NCBI GenBank assembly: GCA_014208095.1
Contig: JACHMT010000004.1
Location: forward strand, 558,001 to 622,000
DNA from: Actinospineispora eucalypti
Lineage (GTDB): Bacteria; Actinomycetota; Actinomycetes; Mycobacteriales; Pseudonocardiaceae
DNA length: 64,000 bases
Reading direction: 5' to 3'
Part shown: positions 63,708-64,000 of the stretch, in pieces
Numbering within the stretch: the first letter of the stretch is position 1
Layout: every line of letters starts with the position of its first letter
Program-made: the position numbers and the translations under genes
The notes under the pieces: model-generated
Database searches by the model: none
What the model was told of the DNA's origin: nothing
What the model saw: only the letters and a program-made list of their open reading frames with translations

Positions 63708-64000
63708 ATGGCTGATGACGCGGAGATCGAGCGGCTGGACGCGCTGATCGCGGCGGCGCTGGACGACGCCGAGGTGTCCTACCAGCGGCACGGCGTGGGC
63801 CGGTTCCTGGCCACGCTGCCCGGCACCGCGCGGCTGCAGACGCCGACCTGGCTGATCGTGGCCGACCACGCGCTGCTGGTCGGCGCGTTCGTCTGCCGGC
63901 GGCCGGACGAGGGCCACGAGGACGTCTACCGGTTCCTGCTGCGGCGCAACGCCAAGCTGTACGGCGTGCACTACTCGCTGGACAAGGTCGGGGACATCCA
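63708..64000 (+). CDS. YbjN domain protein, N-terminal part
   Basis: Starts at ATG 63708 and runs off the window (about 97 residues seen). Sequence: MADDAEIERLDALIAAALDD, then YQRHGVGRFLATLPGT, a WLIVADHALLVGAFVCRRPDEGHEDVYRFLLRRNAKLYGVHYSLDKVGDI stretch, typical of YbjN-type proteins (type III chaperone-like fold). In mycobacteria the homolog follows mshA and precedes gpm1. Here LuxR, an amine oxidase remnant, SnoaL and DUF3574 genes separate it from mshA. Confidence 0.85.
   Translation, partial: MADDAEIERLDALIAAALDDAEVSYQRHGVGRFLATLPGTARLQTPTWLIVADHALLVGAFVCRRPDEGHEDVYRFLLRRNAKLYGVHYSLDKVGDI

Overview
The window comes from a high-GC actinobacterium, most likely Pseudonocardiales. Signs of this are the strong G/C bias at third codon positions, frequent GTG/TTG starts, mshA (mycothiol synthesis), an SDR of the mycofactocin-coupled type, a WS/DGAT acyltransferase, an HbhA-like protein, and gene order shared with mycobacteria. 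From 47 to 64 kb the order XRE regulator, hbhA, DUF2516 ... DUF2505, murB, L,D-transpeptidase, SDR, mshA ... YbjN follows the M. tuberculosis Rv0474-Rv0487 block as I remember it, with lon, purU and several accessory genes inserted. At the left edge lies a glnX-glnH pair, but no pknG follows it.

Layout. 0-8 kb: DUF899 end, glnH/glnX, a small RHH-VOC-methyltransferase-MmcQ operon with a palindromic operator, and hrpA. 8.2-8.5 kb: a 356-bp element with 57-bp terminal inverted repeats and no ORF. 8.6-18.3 kb: WS/DGAT, serine hydrolase, pyrD, DUF72, MFS, M20 peptidase, a ferredoxin framed by inverted repeat arrays, prpE, and a zinc-ribbon microprotein. 18.4-21.4 kb: an RHH protein with 18-residue repeats, csoR-copZ, and tRNA-Glu/Asp/Phe. 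21.4-23.5 kb: a lower-GC patch with a Cys-rich small protein, a split HTH/TPR regulator and cutA. 23.5-34 kb: a frameshifted SDR, an acyl-CoA synthetase, MpaB-like oxygenase/TetR pair, dctA, hydrolase and DinB. 34-42 kb: azoR-SMR-tetR operon with a large operator, DUF2086 oxygenase, pirin, GNAT, hydrolase/SDR, class II aldolase and a quinone-type reductase. 42-47 kb: kinase-like P-loop protein, secreted protein, epimerase, prim-pol protein and DUF445. 47-64 kb: the conserved hbhA/lon/purU/murB/ldt/mshA block, ending in a decayed flavin amine oxidase, SnoaL and DUF3574 genes and the start of a YbjN gene.

The most unusual feature is a dense set of structured intergenic repeats. At least eight families of palindromes or inverted repeats recur inside this one window. 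Three families show compensatory base-pair changes between copies, so the folded form appears to be conserved. Several sit exactly at stop codons, and in at least three genes the repeat supplies part or all of the stop codon. One family has also entered the lon reading frame, in frame, in the linker between the ATPase and protease domains. No transposase or RAYT-type gene is visible in the window, so the mobilising enzyme, if any, is elsewhere.

Start codons were chosen from overlaps, Shine-Dalgarno matches and family lengths. Function calls rest on recognising motifs by eye, without database searches.
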